From: Acidovorax sp. Leaf160
GTDB lineage: Bacteria > Pseudomonadota > Gammaproteobacteria > Burkholderiales > Burkholderiaceae_C
Assembly: GCF_001424265.1 (NCBI RefSeq)
Contig: NZ_LMOV01000001.1
Span: 125,387 to 189,386 of the forward strand
Length of the DNA stretch: 64,000 bases
Direction: 5' to 3'
The position numbers and the translations under genes were made by a program. Within the stretch, counting starts at the first letter, position 1, and every line of letters starts with the position of its first letter. Shown here piece by piece: positions 53,731 to 62,344 of the stretch. The notes beneath the pieces are model-generated. The model made no database searches, was not told the origin of the DNA, and saw only the letters and a program-made list of their open reading frames with translations.

Positions 53731-55713
53731 ATGCAATTGCTCAAGATTCTGACACCGCTGTGCGCCAGCGCCGTGATGATGGCCTTGGCCGCGCCTGTTC
53801 TGGCCCAAAACCGGGGCGACGAAGCCGTGCTGGAGATGCAGAAAGCCTTCCGAAAGGGCGACCGCCAGTCGCTGACCGGCCTGCTGCCCTACGCCCGCGG
53901 CAACGCCCTCGAACCCTGGGCCGCCTACTGGGAGCTGAAGGCCCGCCTGGTCGACGCCCAGCCGGCCGAGGTCGGCGCCTTCCTGCAGCGCTATGCCGGC
54001 AGCTACCAGGAAGACCGCCTGCGCAACGACTGGCTGCTGCTGCTGGGCCAGCGCCGCGACTGGGCGCAGTTCGCCGACATGCACCCGGCCTACCGCATGT
54101 CCGACGACCGCGAGGTGCGCTGCTATGCCATCACCATCGACCAGATCAAGGGCAACGCGCCTGCCAGCGCCGCCGATGAGGTGCTGCGCCTCTGGTATGC
54201 CCAGCGCGAGGCCGACGACGGCTGCACGCATGCCGCGTCCGAGATGTTCTCGGCCCGCAAGATCAAGCCGGTGGAGGTGTGGCGCAAGGCCCGCCTGGGC
54301 GCCGACGCCAACCGCTCGCGCGTGGTGCGCGACGCGGTCGAGATCGTCGCGCCCGAGGCCCTGCCGCAGCTGCGCGAGGTGCTCGACAGCCCGATGAAGT
54401 ACCTGACGGGCCGCGCCAGCGCCGCCACCAAGGTCAGCCACGAACTGGTGGTGCTGGCGCTCATCAAGCTGGCGCGCACCGACGTGGGCCAGGCCGCCCG
54501 CCTGCTCGACAGCAAGTGGGGCGTGCAGCTCTCGCCCGAGGAACGCAACTGGGTCTGGGGCGCCATCGGCCGGCAGGCGGCCAGCTCGCTGTCGGACGAC
54601 GCGCTGGGCTACTACGCCAACGCCAACCGCGACAGCGACCTGACCGACGACATGCTCGGCTGGAAGGTGCGCGCCGCCCTGCGCGCCGGCCAATGGAAGG
54701 TGGCCGGCCGCGCCATCGACGCCATGAGCCCGGAGGCGCGCAGCGAACCCACCTGGACCTACTGGAAGGCGCGCACGATGCTGGCCCAGCGGCCGGGCGA
54801 CGACGACCGCGCCGAGATCAAAAAGCTGCTGGAACGCATCGCCGGCCCGAGCGGCTTCTACGAGCAGCTGGCGCTGGAAGAGCTGGGCCAGCGCGTGACC
54901 GTGCCGCCCGCGCCGCAGCCGCTCACGCCTGAGGAAAAGGCCGCCGCCCGCGCCAACCCCAGCCTGGCGCGCGGGCTCTACGCCATCGCCCTGGGTCTGC
55001 GCAGCGAAGGCGTGCGCGAATGGAACTACGGCACCAACCTGCACACGCCCGGCGGCCTGGCCGAGCGCGAACTGCTGGCCGCGGCCGACCTGGCCTGCAG
55101 CCAGCAGGTGTGGGACCGCTGCATCAACACCAGCGAGCGCACCAAGGCCTCGTTCGACGTGAACCAGCGCTTTCCCATGCCGTTCCGCGACACGGTGGTG
55201 GCCCGGGCGCAGGGCATCGGGCTGGACCCGGCGTACGTCTACGGCCTCATCCGCCAGGAAAGCCGCTTCATCATGGACGCCCGCTCCGGCGTCGGCGCCT
55301 CGGGCCTGATGCAGGTCATGCCCGCCACGGCGCGCTGGACGGCGCGCAAGATCGGCATGGCCGGCTTCACGCCCGACCAGATCAACGACCGCGACACCAA
55401 CATCACCATTGGCACCGCTTACCTGAAGCTGGCGCTGGACGACTTCGATGGCTCCATGGCGCTGGCCGCCGCCGCCTACAACGCCGGCCCGGGCCGGCCG
55501 CGCAGCTGGCGCAACGGCCCGGTGATCGACGCCGCCATCTGGGCCGAGAACGTGCCCTTCGCCGAGACGCGCGACTACGTGAAGAAGGTGCTGTCCAACA
55601 CCACCATGTATTCGGCCATGCTCACCGGCCAGCCGCAGTCGCTGAAGGGCCGGCTGGGCACGGTGGGGCCGCGCGACATGGCCAAGCCGGAGCCGAACAA
55701 GGATCTGCCTTGA
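53731..55713 (+). CDS. soluble lytic murein transglycosylase (Slt70-like)
   Basis: A 660-residue periplasmic enzyme with a signal peptide (LLKILTPLCASAVMMALAAPVLA, cleavage before QNRG). Residues about 30-470 form the superhelical U-domain (repeated helix pairs), and the C-terminal domain (about 495-620) is the GH23 lysozyme-like fold. The catalytic Glu is in GLIRQESRF, followed by GLMQVMPATARW and AAYNAGPGRPRSW. It cleaves peptidoglycan to 1,6-anhydro-MurNAc products. The ATG at 53731 gives the signal peptide; the open frame upstream overlaps the divergent gene. Confidence 0.92.
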   Translation: MQLLKILTPLCASAVMMALAAPVLAQNRGDEAVLEMQKAFRKGDRQSLTGLLPYARGNALEPWAAYWELKARLVDAQPAEVGAFLQRYAGSYQEDRLRNDWLLLLGQRRDWAQFADMHPAYRMSDDREVRCYAITIDQIKGNAPASAADEVLRLWYAQREADDGCTHAASEMFSARKIKPVEVWRKARLGADANRSRVVRDAVEIVAPEALPQLREVLDSPMKYLTGRASAATKVSHELVVLALIKLARTDVGQAARLLDSKWGVQLSPEERNWVWGAIGRQAASSLSDDALGYYANANRDSDLTDDMLGWKVRAALRAGQWKVAGRAIDAMSPEARSEPTWTYWKARTMLAQRPGDDDRAEIKKLLERIAGPSGFYEQLALEELGQRVTVPPAPQPLTPEEKAAARANPSLARGLYAIALGLRSEGVREWNYGTNLHTPGGLAERELLAAADLACSQQVWDRCINTSERTKASFDVNQRFPMPFRDTVVARAQGIGLDPAYVYGLIRQESRFIMDARSGVGASGLMQVMPATARWTARKIGMAGFTPDQINDRDTNITIGTAYLKLALDDFDGSMALAAAAYNAGPGRPRSWRNGPVIDAAIWAENVPFAETRDYVKKVLSNTTMYSAMLTGQPQSLKGRLGTVGPRDMAKPEPNKDLP

Positions 55714-55719
55714 GGGATA

Positions 55720-55786
55720 ATGCTATAAAATATATAGCATGGTTCCATTGTGGGTAGAGCGCTGGAGCCTGATTTGGCTTGAAAAT
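55720..55786 (+). repeat. dispersed palindromic repeat, copy E (behind the transglycosylase gene)
   Basis: ATGCTATAAAATATATAGCAT, an intermediate with AGAGCGCTGGAGCC, and TGATTTGGCTTGAAAAT, i.e. both ends and part of the core of the family. It lies between two convergent genes and is the most AT-rich copy. Confidence 0.75.
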
Positions 55787-55815
55787 CGGGCCGGCTGCGG
55801 CAGGTCACACCTCGG

Positions 55816-56499
55816 TCACACCTCGGCCCACAGGCGCAGCAGGTTGTGATAGTGGCCGGTGAGGGCCACGGTCTGCGGCGTTTCGCCCAGCTGCGCGCGC
55901 AGCTGCTGGATGGTCTGGTCCAGCTCCAGCAGCATGCTGCGCTGCGCGTCGCTGCGCACCATGCTCTGCGTCCAGAAGAAGGAGCACACCCGCTCGCCGC
56001 GCGTCACCGGCTCCACCCGGTGCAGGCTGCTGGAGGGGTAGACGATCAGGTCGCCCGCCGGCAGCTTGACCTCGTGCGTGCCGTAGGTGTCCACCACCAC
56101 CAGCTCGCCGCCGTCGTAGTCCTCGGGGTCGCACAGGAACAGCGTGCTCGACACGTCGGTGCGCAGCCACGGCGCCGCCGCCCCTGGCACGCTCCGCACC
56201 GCGCCATCGACATGCAGGCCGTAGGTTTCGCCCGCCGTGTAGCGGTTGAAGAGCGGCGGCATCTGGCGCGCGGGCAGCGCGGCGCTGAAGAAGGGCGCGT
56301 TGGCCGCCAGCGCCTGCTGGATGATGCGGCCCTGCTCCAGCGCCACCGGGTCGCTCTCCGGCAGCTGGCGGTTGTGCTTGACCAGCGCGCCCTGCGCGCC
56401 CACCGTGGCGCGGCCGTCCACCCAGGCGGCGGCGTCGATGGCCGCGCGCATCTGGCGCACCTGCTCGCGGGTGAGGACGTTGGGGATGTGCAGCATCAT
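55816..56499 (-). CDS. PKHD-type Fe(II)/2-oxoglutarate hydroxylase, PiuC-like (first)
   Basis: A 227-residue PiuC-family dioxygenase. Iron ligands are H96-x-D98 (YGLHVDGAV) and H160 ([13 protein letters not shown]), with the 2-oxoglutarate arginine at R170. [15 protein letters not shown] and [15 protein letters not shown] are typical. It follows the TonB receptor gene by 85 bp, matching piuA-piuC pairs of iron-regulated catecholate or xenosiderophore receptors in Pseudomonas. The reaction target is unknown; siderophore processing is an inference. Confidence 0.9.
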   Translation of the reverse strand: MMLHIPNVLTREQVRQMRAAIDAAAWVDGRATVGAQGALVKHNRQLPESDPVALEQGRIIQQALAANAPFFSAALPARQMPPLFNRYTAGETYGLHVDGAVRSVPGAAAPWLRTDVSSTLFLCDPEDYDGGELVVVDTYGTHEVKLPAGDLIVYPSSSLHRVEPVTRGERVCSFFWTQSMVRSDAQRSMLLELDQTIQQLRAQLGETPQTVALTGHYHNLLRLWAEV

Positions 56500-56584
56500 G
56501 GGAGGAAGCCTCCAGTCAAAGAAAGAAACGCAAAAAAGCCCGGACCTGGCTGGCCCGGGCTGTCCACGACGGGGCCGGCGGTGG

Positions 56585-58954
56585 TCAGAACTTCACGTTG
56601 GCCGTCAGCAGCGCCGAGCGCGGCGCGCCCAGCATGTAGCGGTTGCCGGCGTTGTTGACCCGCGCCAGGTAGAACTTGTCGGCCAGGTTGAACACGTTGA
56701 GCTGCAGCGACACGTTGCGGTTGATTTCATAGCCCAGCATGGCGTCGAACACCGTGTAGCTCGGCACCTTGGGGAAGAACGAGGTGGCGGTGATCGCCGC
56801 GTTGCTGGTCGATCGCATCTGCGTGTCCACATAGCGCACGCCGCCGCCCACCGTCAGGCCCATCGGCAGCTTGTAGGTGGTCCACAGCGTGGCCGTGAGC
56901 TTGGGCGAATAGCGGATCACGGCCAGGTTCTGCGTGCTGGGGCCCTCGACGATCTTGGTGTCGATGCGCGCCACGCCGCCGACCACCTGCCAGGCCGGCG
57001 TGATCTGCCCGGCGGCGGACAGCTCCAGGCCCTGCACGCGCGTCTTGCCGAACTGGATCGTTTCGTTCGTGACGGGGTCCGGCGTCACCTGCTCGTTGCG
57101 GTTGATGGTGTGGAAGGCGGCGGCTGTCAGCGTCAGCTGGCGGTCGAGCACTTCCCACTTGGTGCCCAGCTCGGCCGTGCGGGCCTTCTGCGGGTCGCGG
57201 TTGGGATTGTTGATGTTGGCGTCCACGGTGGACAGCGCGAAGTCGCTGCCCGGCGGCTTGGCCGAGGTGGCGTAGGCCGCATAGATGCTGCCGTTGTCCG
57301 CCGGCTTGTAGACCAGCCCCAGCTTGCCGGTGAAGAGGTTGCCCGAGCCGTCGGCGTTGACCGGCGCCGTGGTGGTGCCGGTGGCGGCCACGCTGTGGAA
57401 GTCGGTGCGGTAGTGCTCATAGCGCAGGCCGCCGTTCAACTGCCACTGGCGGTTGAATTCCACCGTGTCGAAGGCATAGAGCGCTGCGGTGGAGACCTTG
57501 CCCTCGGTGCGCGCGCCCGAGTCGACGACCGGCACGAAGGCGCGGTTCGGGTCGGGGTTGTAGAGGTTGACGTACGACTGGTAGGAGGCCGTGCCGTTGG
57601 ACACCACCCGCACGCCGCTGCTGGCGTCGATGACGGCGGCGCGCGCGCGGCTCACCTGCTCCTCGCGGCCCAGCTCCAGGCCGGCCGTCACGTTGTGCCT
57701 GAGGCCGCCCACGTCCAGGTCGGCCGTCAGGTTGGTCTGGTTGGCCAGCACGGTGTTGCGCTGGTGCTTGCCCTGGGGCAGCACGCGCATCGTCCAGGTG
57801 GCGGGGTCGTTCACGTTGGGGGTGATGAGGCCGCTGGAGAACGCGCCCGTCAGCACCAGGTCCTGCGTGGAGCGGCCCCAGCGCGTCAGGTTGCGCAGCG
57901 TGACGCCGGGCGCCAGGTCGCGCTCGAATCTGGCGGTCAGCTGGTCGGCCTTGACGTCGTCGTGGTCCGACAGCCAGCCGTAGTAGTTGCTGGTGTCCAC
58001 CTTCGGGCCGGTGCCGCCGCGCGCGGCCAGTTGCGCCAGGTAGTAGCCGGCCAGGCCCGTGGTGGGCAGGCCGCCGTCGGGGCGGTTGCTCTGGTCCATG
58101 TGCAGGTATTGCAGCGTGGTGCGCGTGTCGGTGCCCAGGCCGAAGGCGACGGAGGGCGCGAAGCCCCAGCGCTGGTCGCGCACGTAGTCGCGGCCCGGGG
58201 TGCCGCTGTTTTGCGCCATCAGGTTCAGGCGCACGGCCGAGGTGTCGCTCAAGCTGCGGTTGATGTCGGCGGTGACGCGCTTCTGGTCGTCGGTGCCCAC
58301 GCTCAGGCTGGCGCTGGAGACGTCGCCCCGCACCGGCTGCTTGCTGCTGAGGTTGATGTAGCCGGTGGGCGCGCCCCGGCCGATGTCGGCGCCCGCCGGG
58401 CCCTTGATGACTTCGACCTGCTCGATGTTGAACATGTCGCGGGCGATGGTGCCCACGTCGCGCACGCCGTCCACGAAGATGCTGCCCTGCGTGTCGTAGC
58501 CGCGCAGGAAGACGGCGTCGCCGGTGGCGGTGTTGCCGTTCTCGCCCAGCTGGAAGGTGATGCCGGGCGTGTTGCGCAGCGCGTCGGTCAGCGTGGTCGC
58601 GGCCTGGTCCTGCAGCACCTCCTTGCGGATGACCGTGATGGTCTGGGGGGTGTCCACCAGCGGCTGGGTGTACTTGGGCGACGACGGGGCGCCCGGCTGG
58701 TAGCCGGCGTCGCGGCTGGATTCGACCTTCACTTCCTTGAGCGTGGCGCCGGTCGCGACCGGTGCGGCGGCCAGGGTGGTGGCTGTGGTGGTGGTGGTGG
58801 TTGCCGTGCCGTCGGCTGGGCTCTGCGCCTGGACCGGAAGCCCCAGCGCCAGCAGTGCGGCGGCCGAGGTGGCGGTGGCCAGATGGGTGATGGACGCCTG
58901 CCGCGTCGCGGTCAGGTGTTTGCGGCTCTTGATGTAGGTAGTGTTGTGTGCCAT
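56585..58954 (-). CDS. TonB-dependent siderophore receptor, Fiu-like
   Basis: A 789-residue outer-membrane receptor. A long signal region (cleavage probably after VQA before QSPADG) and a Thr-rich stretch encoded by GGT-type triplet repeats precede the plug ([92 protein letters not shown]). The barrel ends in Phe (LLTANVKF) after a YMLGAPRSA block. The receptor resembles catecholate-type Fiu. The ATG at 58954 is preferred over longer frames. A Fur box lies about 150 bp upstream and a PiuC gene follows. Confidence 0.92.
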   Translation of the reverse strand: MAHNTTYIKSRKHLTATRQASITHLATATSAAALLALGLPVQAQSPADGTATTTTTTATTLAAAPVATGATLKEVKVESSRDAGYQPGAPSSPKYTQPLVDTPQTITVIRKEVLQDQAATTLTDALRNTPGITFQLGENGNTATGDAVFLRGYDTQGSIFVDGVRDVGTIARDMFNIEQVEVIKGPAGADIGRGAPTGYINLSSKQPVRGDVSSASLSVGTDDQKRVTADINRSLSDTSAVRLNLMAQNSGTPGRDYVRDQRWGFAPSVAFGLGTDTRTTLQYLHMDQSNRPDGGLPTTGLAGYYLAQLAARGGTGPKVDTSNYYGWLSDHDDVKADQLTARFERDLAPGVTLRNLTRWGRSTQDLVLTGAFSSGLITPNVNDPATWTMRVLPQGKHQRNTVLANQTNLTADLDVGGLRHNVTAGLELGREEQVSRARAAVIDASSGVRVVSNGTASYQSYVNLYNPDPNRAFVPVVDSGARTEGKVSTAALYAFDTVEFNRQWQLNGGLRYEHYRTDFHSVAATGTTTAPVNADGSGNLFTGKLGLVYKPADNGSIYAAYATSAKPPGSDFALSTVDANINNPNRDPQKARTAELGTKWEVLDRQLTLTAAAFHTINRNEQVTPDPVTNETIQFGKTRVQGLELSAAGQITPAWQVVGGVARIDTKIVEGPSTQNLAVIRYSPKLTATLWTTYKLPMGLTVGGGVRYVDTQMRSTSNAAITATSFFPKVPSYTVFDAMLGYEINRNVSLQLNVFNLADKFYLARVNNAGNRYMLGAPRSALLTANVKF

Positions 58955-59105
58955 GGAATGCCCCGGATGGAATCGCGCATTGGCTGGCTGGTCGGGGCGA
59001 TCAAGGGCATGACGTGCGGCGCCACGAAGCGGCGCCTCTCCGAAGGGCTGGCTGCTGTCGAGCAGGGCCGGCAGCTCTCTCCTTCCACACGGCCCGGCTC
59101 GATTC

Positions 59106-59124
59106 GGCAATGATATTCATTCTC
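59106..59124 (-). promoter_or_regulatory. Fur box for the TonB receptor operon
   Basis: GGCAATGATATTCATTCTC matches the 19-bp Fur consensus at 15 positions, including the perfect core AATGATA and TCATT. It lies about 152 bp before the receptor ATG and overlaps the likely promoter. Fur with Fe(II) should repress the receptor and the downstream piuC-like gene, which agrees with their iron-uptake role. Confidence 0.8.
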
Positions 59125-59208
59125 AATTGCGAAGTCCAAGGCGGTACGGTGTCCGGCCGCATCGCTGTGGCGAAGGCGCCACAGGCTGTGGTTCCGCCAG
59201 AACGCGGC

Positions 59209-59270
59209 TTGCTATCGAATGCATAGCTGGAGGTGCGTGTCATTCAAGCGCGGGGGCCTGATCGGCTGGC
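59209..59270 (+). repeat. dispersed palindromic repeat, copy F (upstream of the receptor)
   Basis: TTGCTATCGAATGCATAGC, TGTCATTCAAGCGCG and GGGGCCTGATCGGCTGGC follow the family order. It lies about 85 bp from the Fur box. Confidence 0.7.
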
Positions 59271-59347
59271 TGATCCGGGCCGCGGCCGGGTGCGCTTCCT
59301 CCGCCGCGCCGCGCCGGGCCGGGCTGCCGTCCGGCACCCGCAGCGCG

Positions 59348-59911
59348 TCAGTGGTCGCCCGGCTCCGCGGGCGGTGCCTTGCGTCCGGTGAACATGGCGG
59401 CCACCAGGTTCTCGCGGTGCTGCCAGCTGGTGAAGGCCACGCCCGCCACATGCAGTGCGACGAGTCCCAGCAGCGTCCAGCCTAGTCCGCTGTGCAGGGC
59501 GGCCAGCCAGCCATAGCCCCAGAACAGGTCGGTGGTGTAGAGCCAGCCGGTCAGGCCCAGCGCGGCCGTGCAGGCCAGCAGGGCCAGCACCATCCAGCCG
59601 CCCAGCGGGTTGTGGCCCACGAAGCGCTGGGCGCGGCCCGCCAGCACGTCCCGCGCATAGCGCCAGGTGGCGGCCGGCGCACGCACGAAGCTCGCGAAGC
59701 GGGCGTGGCGGCTGCCGGCCCAGCCCCAGGCGGTGCGCGCCGCCACCAGCGCCGCCGCAGCGTAGCCGGCGATCTCATGGACCTCATGCAGCACGCCCAG
59801 GTCGCTGCGCGTCAGCCAGGCCGTGGCCACGCTCGCGGCCAGCGCCCAGTGCATCAGCCGCACGGGCCGGTCCCATACACGCACCCGGGGCTGCGCCGGG
59901 GGCGGCGGCAC
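59348..59911 (-). CDS. cytochrome b561 family di-haem membrane protein
   Basis: A 187-residue four-helix membrane protein. Candidate haem histidines are in LMHWALA, LHEVHEIAGY, ALHSGLGW and LVALHVAGV. WDRPVRLMHW and HNPLGGW are typical of the group that serves as electron donor, for example to PepSY-type or ferric reductase partners. The start is uncertain; a GTG at 59911, eleven bases beyond the stop of the PepSY-like gene, gives the correct family length. The frame continues upstream over that gene. In this iron-uptake region a role in ferric-siderophore reduction is possible, which is inference. Confidence 0.82.
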   Translation of the reverse strand: MPPPPAQPRVRVWDRPVRLMHWALAASVATAWLTRSDLGVLHEVHEIAGYAAAALVAARTAWGWAGSRHARFASFVRAPAATWRYARDVLAGRAQRFVGHNPLGGWMVLALLACTAALGLTGWLYTTDLFWGYGWLAALHSGLGWTLLGLVALHVAGVAFTSWQHRENLVAAMFTGRKAPPAEPGDH

Positions 59912-59921
59912 GGCCGCAGGG

Positions 59922-60203
59922 TTATCGCTCTTCAACGCGCTCGAAGGTCTTGGGGTCGAAGAAGGCCTCGATGCGCTTGCCCTGCGGGTCCTTCGCATAG
60001 ACCTCGTAGCAGGTCGGCGTCTTCTCCATGCGGCGCACCACCCAGCCTTCCTTCTCCAGCTTCTGCTGCAGTTCGGTGTGGGGGCGCCATTCCGCCTTGG
60101 GGTGTTCGGGGCATTCGACCTTGCCGTGGGCGAAGGCGCTGCTGCAGGCGCCCAGCGCCAGCAGGGCGGCGGTGGCGAGACGGGAGGCGGTGAGGGTCTT
60201 CAT
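59922..60203 (-). CDS. small PepSY-domain-like periplasmic protein
   Basis: A 93-residue precursor with a signal peptide (LATAALLALGACSSAFAHG; the CSS near the cut might be a lipobox, but the AFA-HG site is also typical). The mature part (HTELQQKLEKEGWVVRRMEKTPTCYEVYAKDPQGKRIEAFFDPKTFERV) matches the small PepSY/YpeB-like domain. Located between the second piuC-like gene and cytochrome b561, it is probably in the same operon and may assist electron or iron handling. Exact role is unknown. Confidence 0.8.
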   Translation of the reverse strand: MKTLTASRLATAALLALGACSSAFAHGKVECPEHPKAEWRPHTELQQKLEKEGWVVRRMEKTPTCYEVYAKDPQGKRIEAFFDPKTFERVEER

Positions 60204-60286
60204 GGTGGCTTTCGTGGACGTGGTGGCGTATGGGGCGTACGGGGTTGTGGTCGTGGTTGGCAGGGAGGGGCCGGTCCGGGCGCCGC

Positions 60287-60970
60287 TCACTGCCGCACCC
60301 AGCGGCGCAGCAGGTTGTGATAGACGCCCGTCAGCTGCACCAGCCGCGCATCGTCCGCCGCCAGCAGCGGGGTGATGCGCTGGATCGACTGGTCCAGGTC
60401 GAACAGCAGGGCGCGGTCGGTGGGGTCGGCCACCAGGCTCTCGATCCAGAAGAACGAGGCGACGCGCGCGCCGCGCGTGACGGGCGTGACGCGGTGCAGG
60501 CTGCTGGACGGGTACAGCACCAGGTCGCCGGCCGCGAGCTTGACGCTCTGCACACCGAATGGCCCCTCGATCTCCAGCTCGCCGCCGTCGTATTCCTCGG
60601 GCGCGGAGAGGAACAGCGTGGCCGACACGTCGGTGCGCATCTGCTGGTGCGTGCCGGGCACGGCCATGACCGCGCTGTCGACATGCGCGCCGTAGCTGCC
60701 GCCGCCGGCGTAGCGGTTGAACTTCGGCGGGTAGATGGTGCGCGGCAGCGCGGCCGAGACGAACAGCGGGTGGCCGGCCAGCCGCGCCAGGATCTGCCGG
60801 CCCAGCTCGGCCGCCAGCGGCAGCCCGTCGCTCAGCTGCTGGTTGCGCTTGACGCCCTGCGCCAGCGTGCCGGCGGTGGCGGCGCCGTCGGTCCACGGCG
60901 CGGCGTCCAGCGACTGGCGCAGCTGCCGCACCTCGGCGGCGGAGAGGACTTGGTCGATGGAGATCAGCAT
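60287..60970 (-). CDS. PKHD-type Fe(II)/2-oxoglutarate hydroxylase, PiuC-like (second)
   Basis: A 227-residue PiuC paralogue, equal in length to the first. Iron ligands are H96-x-D98 (YGAHVDSAV) and H159 ([13 protein letters not shown]). The identical positions of the HxD motif and similar blocks ([27 protein letters not shown]) indicate common descent, but the sequences differ widely, so the duplication is not recent. Its ATG overlaps the end of the hydroxy-acid oxidase gene by 7 bp. It belongs to the unit headed by the second receptor. Confidence 0.9.
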   Translation of the reverse strand: MLISIDQVLSAAEVRQLRQSLDAAPWTDGAATAGTLAQGVKRNQQLSDGLPLAAELGRQILARLAGHPLFVSAALPRTIYPPKFNRYAGGGSYGAHVDSAVMAVPGTHQQMRTDVSATLFLSAPEEYDGGELEIEGPFGVQSVKLAAGDLVLYPSSSLHRVTPVTRGARVASFFWIESLVADPTDRALLFDLDQSIQRITPLLAADDARLVQLTGVYHNLLRRWVRQ

Positions 60971-62190
60971 GGCGGGGCGTTCGTGTCGTGGGCGTCGATG
61001 CAGGTGCCGGGGTGGGCGGCGGTGTCGCCAGGGGGCGAGGGCTGGGCGGCGAGGCAGTGCGCGCCGATGTCGGCCAGGCTGGCGCAGCCGGCCTGCGCCA
61101 TGCAGGCCTGCAGCTCCTCGACCAGCAGGGTCAGCATGTGGGCCACGCCCACGGCGCCGGCCACGGCCAGCGCGTACACCTGCAGGCGGCCGACCAGCAC
61201 CGCGTCGGCGCCCAGCGCCAGCGCCTTGAAGGCGTCGTGGCCGGTGCGCACGCCGCCGTCGAACAGCACCGGGTAGCCCGGCCCCACGGCCGCGCGCACG
61301 GCCGGCAGCACCGCCAGGCTGGCGGGTGCGCCGTCCAGGCTGCGGCCGCCATGGTTGGACACCACCACGCCGGCGACGCCTTCGGCACGCAGCGCCACCG
61401 CATCGTCCGGGTGCATCACGCCCTTGACCCACACGGGCAGGCGCGTGTGCGCCTGCAGCCAGCGCAGGTCGTCCCAGGTCGGGGCGTGGCGCATGGCGCC
61501 CTGGAAGATCCGGCTCTCGCCCTCGGCCAGCACCGTGGCCGCGCCGGCCGGGTAGCCGGCCAGGTTGCCCGCCAGCCCGTCCGCCGCCGGCATGCGAAAG
61601 CCCGCGCGCAGCGCGCTGCGGCTGGCCAGCTGGATCGAAGCGTCCAGCGTGACGACGAGGGCGGTGTAGCCGGCCGCATCGGCGCGCCGCACCAGGTCGA
61701 GCGTGGTCTCGCGCGCGGGCTGGAAATACAGCTGGAACCAGCGCACCGGTCCGGCGGCCTGGGCGATGGCCTCGAGCGGCAGCGAAGACAGCGTGCTGGC
61801 GATGAAGCCGGCGCCGGTGGCGTGGGCGGCCCGGGCTGTGTCCGCCTCGCCGCGCGGGTGGGCCAGCCGCTGGAAGGCGACGGGCGCCAGCAGCAGCGGG
61901 TGCGCCAGCGCCTGGCCGCCCAGCGACAGCCGCGTGTGGCCGGCGCGCACGTCGCGCAGCAGGCGGGGCACCACCGCCCAGCGCCCGAACGCCGCCCGGT
62001 TGGCCGCGACCGTGGTGTCCCAGCCGCTGCCGCCGGCCACGTAGGCCCGGTGCGCTGGCGCCAGGTGGCGCGCGGCCAGGCTTTCGTAGTCGGCCGCGTT
62101 CCAGGCGCCCTCGGGCACACGCTCCAGCGGCGCGAGGGGCGGCGCCGAGGGGGGGCTGGTCGGTGGCGGCAAGGGCGGGGTGGGCTTCAT
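60964..62190 (-). CDS. FMN-dependent alpha-hydroxy-acid oxidase/dehydrogenase (LldD/glycolate oxidase family)
   Basis: A 408-residue TIM-barrel flavoenzyme that oxidises L-2-hydroxy acids such as lactate to keto acids. Visible residues are RLLRDVRAG near the N-terminus, [40 protein letters not shown] with the FMN-contact Lys, [17 protein letters not shown] with the catalytic His, and [26 protein letters not shown]. Lying in an iron-uptake operon between a receptor and piuC is unusual. Its Pro-rich N-terminal 25 residues are variable. Confidence 0.9.
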   Translation of the reverse strand: MKPTPPLPPPTSPPSAPPLAPLERVPEGAWNAADYESLAARHLAPAHRAYVAGGSGWDTTVAANRAAFGRWAVVPRLLRDVRAGHTRLSLGGQALAHPLLLAPVAFQRLAHPRGEADTARAAHATGAGFIASTLSSLPLEAIAQAAGPVRWFQLYFQPARETTLDLVRRADAAGYTALVVTLDASIQLASRSALRAGFRMPAADGLAGNLAGYPAGAATVLAEGESRIFQGAMRHAPTWDDLRWLQAHTRLPVWVKGVMHPDDAVALRAEGVAGVVVSNHGGRSLDGAPASLAVLPAVRAAVGPGYPVLFDGGVRTGHDAFKALALGADAVLVGRLQVYALAVAGAVGVAHMLTLLVEELQACMAQAGCASLADIGAHCLAAQPSPPGDTAAHPGTCIDAHDTNAPPC

Positions 62191-62206
62191 CGGTGGAAAC
62201 AGGTCC

Positions 62207-62295
62207 GGCCCCGCGCGGGCAGGGCCGGTTGAGAGGTCCCGCCCTGCGCTGGCAGGGCGGGGTGCAAGGCCCTGCCCTGCGCTGGCAGGGCGGGG
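62207..62295. repeat. tandem hairpin repeats between the receptor and hydroxy-acid oxidase genes
   Basis: A 22-bp unit starting GCCCTGCGCTGGCAGGGC is repeated exactly at 62241 and 62274 (33-bp period), and a related GGCCCCGCGCGGGCAGGGCC lies at 62207. Each unit is itself a hairpin (7-9-bp stem, GCTG loop). Without a T-run it may serve as an RNA stabiliser or attenuator setting the ratio of receptor to downstream genes. Confidence 0.75.
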
Positions 62296-62344
62296 GGCGG
62301 CAGGCGCTGCCGTGTCATGGCCAGCGCGCGCGGCCCAAGCCGGG

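Larger units (their letters stand above)
58955..59347. promoter_or_regulatory. gene-free iron-receptor promoter region
   Basis: This 393-bp gap lies between the receptor gene start and the cytochrome b561 stop. It contains the Fur box at 59106-59124 and, upstream of it on the coding strand, a TTGGAC-like -35 element at 59134-59139. A dispersed palindromic repeat copy lies at 59209-59270. The remaining sequence has no recognisable gene. Confidence 0.6.

Noticed and set aside
58786-58802. GGT-type triplet run in the receptor gene as a phase-variation switch
   Set aside because: The unit is three bases, so length changes would only alter the Thr count and not switch the frame.
56246-59113. 955-codon open frame on the plus strand
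   Set aside because: Antisense to the TonB receptor, whose plug and barrel motifs are clear.
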